NCBI GenBank assembly: GCA_900544195.1
Contig: UQUJ01000094.1
Location: 1-7,439 of the forward strand
DNA: 7,439 nt
Direction of reading: 5' to 3'
Source of the DNA: an uncultured Alistipes sp.
GTDB lineage: Bacteria; Bacteroidota; Bacteroidia; Bacteroidales; UBA932
Under the pieces are notes generated by a model. It saw only the letters and a list, made by a program, of their open reading frames with translations, did no database searches and had not been told where the DNA came from. Both the position numbers and the translations under genes were made by a program. Of the stretch, positions 5,198-7,439 are shown in pieces. Position 1 is the first letter of the stretch; every line of letters begins with the position of its first letter.

Positions 5198-6544
5198 GTG
5201 AGCTTGAGGGAAACATACCACAACAAATGGGTAAGGATGGGCTTCTGGTCCGTTCTCTATGTGCTGTGGGTGATCTGGCTCGGGAATTATTGGTGGCTCT
5301 TCGGCCTTGCCGTCATCTTTGACCATCACATCACCCGCAAGGTGAAATGGATGTTCTGGAAGAAGGAGTACAAGGAAGGGGAGAAGCGCAACGCGTGGCT
5401 CGACTGGCTTGACGCCATAATATTCGCTGTCATCGTCGTGACGTTCATCAACATATTCTTTTTCCAGGCCTTCAAGATTCCTTCATCGTCTATGGAGAGT
5501 TCCCTTTTCACCGGGGACCATCTCTTCGTCAGCAAGCTGACATTCGGGCCGAAGGTCCCTCAGACTCCGCTGTCGGTTCCGTTCACGCACAATGTCATCT
5601 TCGGGAAAGAGTCGTATTCGACCTTGATCCAGAATGACTACCATCGCTTGAGAGGACTCAGGAATGTGAGAAGAGGTGACTATGTGGTGTTTAACTTCCC
5701 TGACGGTGACACGGTTCTTTCCCGTTTCCCGTCCGAGGATTACCACACTTGGGTCAGAAGGGCAGGCAAGGACTTCGCTTTGGCCAACGGCGGTCCGATC
5801 AAGGTCCGTCCTGTGGACAAGAAAGACCACTATGTCAAGAGGTGTGTCGCCCTTCCCGGGGATTCCCTCTCTGTCATCGACGGTCTTGTCTATACCAATG
5901 GCGTGAAGCAGGAAGTCTATCCGGGAATCCAGCTCTCCTACACTGTCGTCACCACCGGTGGCAGACTCAACTCAAGGACTCTTGAGAAGATGGGACTCAA
6001 TCTTGAGGAACTCTATTTCGATGGAAGTCTGCCGGGCTACCCGGCCATGCCTCTTACACAGGGCATGCTTGAGGAGGTTGGGAAGATTTCTTCCATAGTC
6101 AGTGTGGAACCTAATCTGGATGTTTATCCTCCGGATTTCCCTGACTCTTATCTCAGCTTGTTCCCGTTCACGGAAAACACTGGTTGGACCAGAGACTATT
6201 ACGGTCCGATCTGGGTTCCGAAGAAGGGATCCTCTGTTGACCTTACGGTGGAAAATCTTCCTCTTTATGAAAGGATCATCTCCGCTTACGAAGGGCACGG
6301 GCTGAGGACTACCGCTGACGGGAAGATATTCATTGACGGAAAGGAGGTTTCAAGCTACACTTTTGAGATGGACTACTATTTCATGATGGGGGACAACAGG
6401 CACAATTCCTTGGACTCAAGGTACTGGGGATTCGTCCCTGAGGACCACATAGTCGGAAGGCCGGCAATGGTCTGGCTTTCAACTGATGCTGGCCGCAAGT
6501 TCCCGAATAATATCCGGTGGCGCAGATTCTTTAAATTTGTCTGA
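5198..6544 (+). CDS. lepB: Signal peptidase I, Bacteroidota long-insert form
   Basis: This inner-membrane serine/lysine protease removes signal peptides from exported proteins. The 448-residue product has a hydrophobic segment at about 14-41 and a clear transmembrane helix at about 70-92. Box B (IPSSSMESS, 94-102) carries the predicted nucleophile S98. Box D (HYVKRCVALPGDS, 211-223) carries the general base K214. Box E (GDNRHNSLDSRYWGFVP) is at 398-414. About 165 residues separate boxes D and E, far more than in E. coli but usual for Bacteroidota enzymes. The start is GTG: an in-frame TGA at 5192-5194 limits extension, and GTG 5198 preserves the short polar N-terminus before the first hydrophobic segment. 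ATG 5237 (codon 14) is the alternative but would remove that tail. Lying 14 bp after rplT, it is probably co-transcribed with it. Confidence 0.95.
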   Translation: MSLRETYHNKWVRMGFWSVLYVLWVIWLGNYWWLFGLAVIFDHHITRKVKWMFWKKEYKEGEKRNAWLDWLDAIIFAVIVVTFINIFFFQAFKIPSSSMESSLFTGDHLFVSKLTFGPKVPQTPLSVPFTHNVIFGKESYSTLIQNDYHRLRGLRNVRRGDYVVFNFPDGDTVLSRFPSEDYHTWVRRAGKDFALANGGPIKVRPVDKKDHYVKRCVALPGDSLSVIDGLVYTNGVKQEVYPGIQLSYTVVTTGGRLNSRTLEKMGLNLEELYFDGSLPGYPAMPLTQGMLEEVGKISSIVSVEPNLDVYPPDFPDSYLSLFPFTENTGWTRDYYGPIWVPKKGSSVDLTVENLPLYERIISAYEGHGLRTTADGKIFIDGKEVSSYTFEMDYYFMMGDNRHNSLDSRYWGFVPEDHIVGRPAMVWLSTDAGRKFPNNIRWRRFFKFV

Positions 6545-6548
6545 ATTA

Positions 6549-6580
6549 TTTGCGATTCTGAAAATTTAGAGCGAAATTTG
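6549..6580 (+). promoter_or_regulatory. Candidate promoter for rpmB-rpmG-DUF4295
   Basis: TTTG (6549-6552) and GAAATTTG (6573-6580) are separated by 20 bases, the normal spacing between the Bacteroidota -33 TTTG and -7 TAnnTTTG boxes. The -7 has one mismatch in its first base. This would give a start near 6587 and a leader of about 37 bases. A second -7 box, TAAATTTG (6532-6539), matches perfectly but sits in the end of lepB and has no -33. The AT-rich gap of 79 bp suggests a fresh transcription start after lepB; read-through from lepB is also possible, since no terminator is seen. Confidence 0.4.
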
Positions 6581-6623
6581 CAATCCCGCAATTTGTTTTG
6601 AATCAATAAAAAAGTAAAATATT

Positions 6624-6866
6624 ATGGCAAAAGTTTGTCAAATCACAGGACGAAAGAGAATGATCGGCAACAATGTCGCTCACTCAAAGCTTCGCACCAA
6701 GCGCGAGTTCGCCCTCAACCTCAAGACCAAGAAATTCTGGTCAGAGGCTGAGCAGAGGTACATCACACTGAAGGTTTCCTGCAAAGGAATGAGAACCATC
6801 GAAAAGAAAGGCCTTGACGCCGCTCTGAGAGAGGCACAGGCTAAAGGATATGTCGGCCTTGTTTAA
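6624..6866 (+). CDS. rpmB: 50S ribosomal protein L28 (bL28)
   Basis: The 80-residue product begins MAKVCQITGRKRMIGNNVAHS, the bL28 signature, and continues SKLRTKREFALNLKTKKFWSEAEQRYITLKVSCKGMRTIEKKGLDAAL. It is a small basic protein of the large subunit near the E site. The paired CxxC motifs of zinc-binding bL28 are absent; only two isolated cysteines (C5, C53) occur, so this is the zinc-free form. It precedes rpmG by 13 bp, a standard pairing. The ATG has no SD and follows an A-rich tract (AAAAAAGTAAAATATT). Confidence 0.97.
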   Translation: MAKVCQITGRKRMIGNNVAHSKLRTKREFALNLKTKKFWSEAEQRYITLKVSCKGMRTIEKKGLDAALREAQAKGYVGLV

Positions 6867-6879
6867 AATCTATTGAGTT

Positions 6880-7068
6880 ATGGCAAAGAAAGCAAAAGGA
6901 AACAGGGTGCAGGTCATCCTCGAATGCACAGAGCAGAAAGCAAGCGGTGTGCCGGGAATCTCAAGGTACATCACAACCAAGAACAAGAAGAACACTCCTG
7001 AGCGTATCGAGCGTAAGAAGTACAATCCTTACCTCCACAAGGTGACTGTTCATCGTGAAATCAAGTAA
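6880..7068 (+). CDS. rpmG: 50S ribosomal protein L33 (bL33), zinc-free form
   Basis: The 62-residue product reads MAKKAKGNRVQVILECTEQKASG and then SRYITTKNKKNTPERIERKKYNPYLHKVTVHREIK, a full-length bL33. The single cysteine (C16) and absence of the two CxxC pairs identify the zinc-independent paralogue. It is an E-site-proximal protein of the 50S subunit. It follows rpmB by 13 bp and precedes the DUF4295 gene by 17 bp, so the three genes form one short transcript. Confidence 0.97.
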   Translation: MAKKAKGNRVQVILECTEQKASGVPGISRYITTKNKKNTPERIERKKYNPYLHKVTVHREIK

Positions 7069-7085
7069 AATTGGAGATATAGACT

Positions 7086-7247
7086 ATGGCAAAGAAAGCA
7101 GTCGCTACATTCGCCGCCAAAGCTGGCGCAAAGAGCATGGTGAAGTGCATCCGTATGGACAAGTCACCAAAGACCGGAGCTTACGTCTTCACTGAACTCC
7201 TCGTTGAGGCTGATAAGACAAAAGATTTCTTCGCGGACAAAAAATAG
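7086..7247 (+). CDS. DUF4295 small basic protein, Bacteroidota-specific, probably ribosome-associated
   Basis: This 53-residue gene begins MAKKAVATFAAKAGAKSMVK and continues CIRMDKSPKTGAYVFTELLV, ending in FFADKK with stop TAG at 7245-7247. The KSPKTGAYVF core and the place right after rpmG identify the DUF4295 family. I recall, without being able to check, that a novel large-subunit protein named bL38 was described in a Flavobacterium ribosome structure and corresponds to this family; treat that link as unverified. The lysine-rich, ribosomal-protein-like composition and operon position support a ribosomal role independently. A GGAG at 7073-7076 precedes the ATG by 9 bases, an SD-like spacing unusual beside its neighbours. 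A strong terminator follows 20 bases after the stop. Confidence 0.88.
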   Translation: MAKKAVATFAAKAGAKSMVKCIRMDKSPKTGAYVFTELLVEADKTKDFFADKK

Positions 7248-7267
7248 TTTCCGTGAATATGATAGCG

Positions 7268-7299
7268 AAGGCGCAGGCGGATTCCGTCTGCGCCTTTTT
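7268..7299 (+). terminator. Intrinsic terminator of the rpmB-rpmG-DUF4295 operon
   Basis: GGCGCAGGCG (7270-7279) pairs with CGTCTGCGCC (7285-7294) with one G-U wobble and loop GATTC. The stem can extend by two A-T pairs at its base, and five T residues run from 7295 to 7299. This is a strong rho-independent terminator for rightward transcription. Confidence 0.92.
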
Positions 7300-7439
7300 C
7301 GGCAAAGTTGAAATAAATTTCACATTGCGCTCGGTTTTCACTAAATTGCCTGTCGGCGATTTAGGATGCACCTCGGCAATGTTGCAGGGCAACCGCATCA
7401 AAATACCTCCTTCCTTTTGCATACGGCAATGCGGTGAAG
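7300..7439. repeat. Palindrome-rich intergenic tail, probable dispersed repeat element
   Basis: No convincing gene is visible. The stretch contains an imperfect palindrome of 10 bp per arm (7341-7350 with 7355-7364, one T-G wobble, loop TGTC), a 5-bp hairpin (GTTGC 7381-7385 with GCAAC 7389-7393), and an inverted repeat ACCGCAT/ATGCGGT (7392-7398 and 7429-7435). CGGCAATG occurs twice (7374-7381, 7424-7431), with the related CGGCAAAG at 7300-7307. This density of small symmetries right after a terminator suggests an intergenic repeat rather than coding DNA; the right end is cut by the window. On the minus strand a perfect SD (AGGAGGT) precedes an ATG at 7398, discussed in the findings. Confidence 0.4.

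Noticed and set aside
7270..7330. Minus-strand promoter using CAACTTTG near 7306-7313
   Set aside because: One mismatch to TAnnTTTG, no -33 box, and it would transcribe into the antisense of the operon terminator. Too weak to annotate.
7189..7422. A 77-residue minus-strand protein starting at 7422
   Set aside because: The SD belongs to the inner ATG at 7398, and the C-terminal half is antisense to a terminator and a real gene. Kept only as a finding, not a CDS.
1..7439. CRISPR array, tRNA, rRNA, insertion sequence, toxin-antitoxin or defence gene
   Set aside because: No regularly spaced repeats, cloverleaf, transposase motifs or matching small gene pairs were seen on either strand.

Overview
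The window is ordinary chromosomal DNA from a member of the Bacteroidota, most likely order Bacteroidales. Evidence: promoter boxes of the TAnnTTTG type, start codons that mostly lack Shine-Dalgarno (SD) sequences, a long-insert Bacteroidota-type signal peptidase I, zinc-free bL28 and bL33, and a DUF4295 gene directly after rpmG. Base composition looks moderately GC-rich (a little over half, judged by eye), with C or G common at third codon positions. I cannot name a genus.

Layout. Bases 1-38 are the intrinsic terminator of a gene off the left edge. Bases 39-199 hold no gene, only a hairpin (139-175) placed to end the leftward operon. Bases 200-1740 (minus strand) are a two-gene operon: a four-helix DUF4199 membrane protein followed 2 bp later by a polyprenyl-phosphate-type family 2 glycosyltransferase. 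A compact divergent promoter region (1741-1874) drives this operon leftward and the translation operon rightward. The rightward side has a structured thrS leader with competing helices and a possible 10-codon leader peptide.

Bases 1875-6544 (plus strand) run thrS, infC, rpmI, rplT, lepB. The first four form the classic threonyl-tRNA synthetase / IF3 / bL35 / bL20 cluster. The signal peptidase I gene follows 14 bp after rplT and starts with GTG. After a promoter-like AT-rich gap come rpmB, rpmG and a 53-residue DUF4295 gene (6624-7247), closed by a strong terminator at 7268-7299. The last 140 bases contain several inverted repeats and a short direct repeat, probably an intergenic repeat element, with a perfect SD sequence on the minus strand.

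Functionally the rightward genes supply translation (tRNA charging, initiation, large-subunit proteins) plus protein export; the leftward pair is envelope-related. I found no mobile element, CRISPR array, defence system or tRNA. The observations most worth checking are the competing helices in the thrS leader, an apparent excess of the hexamer GAATAT/ATATTC across the window in all reading frames, and the repeat-like tail.
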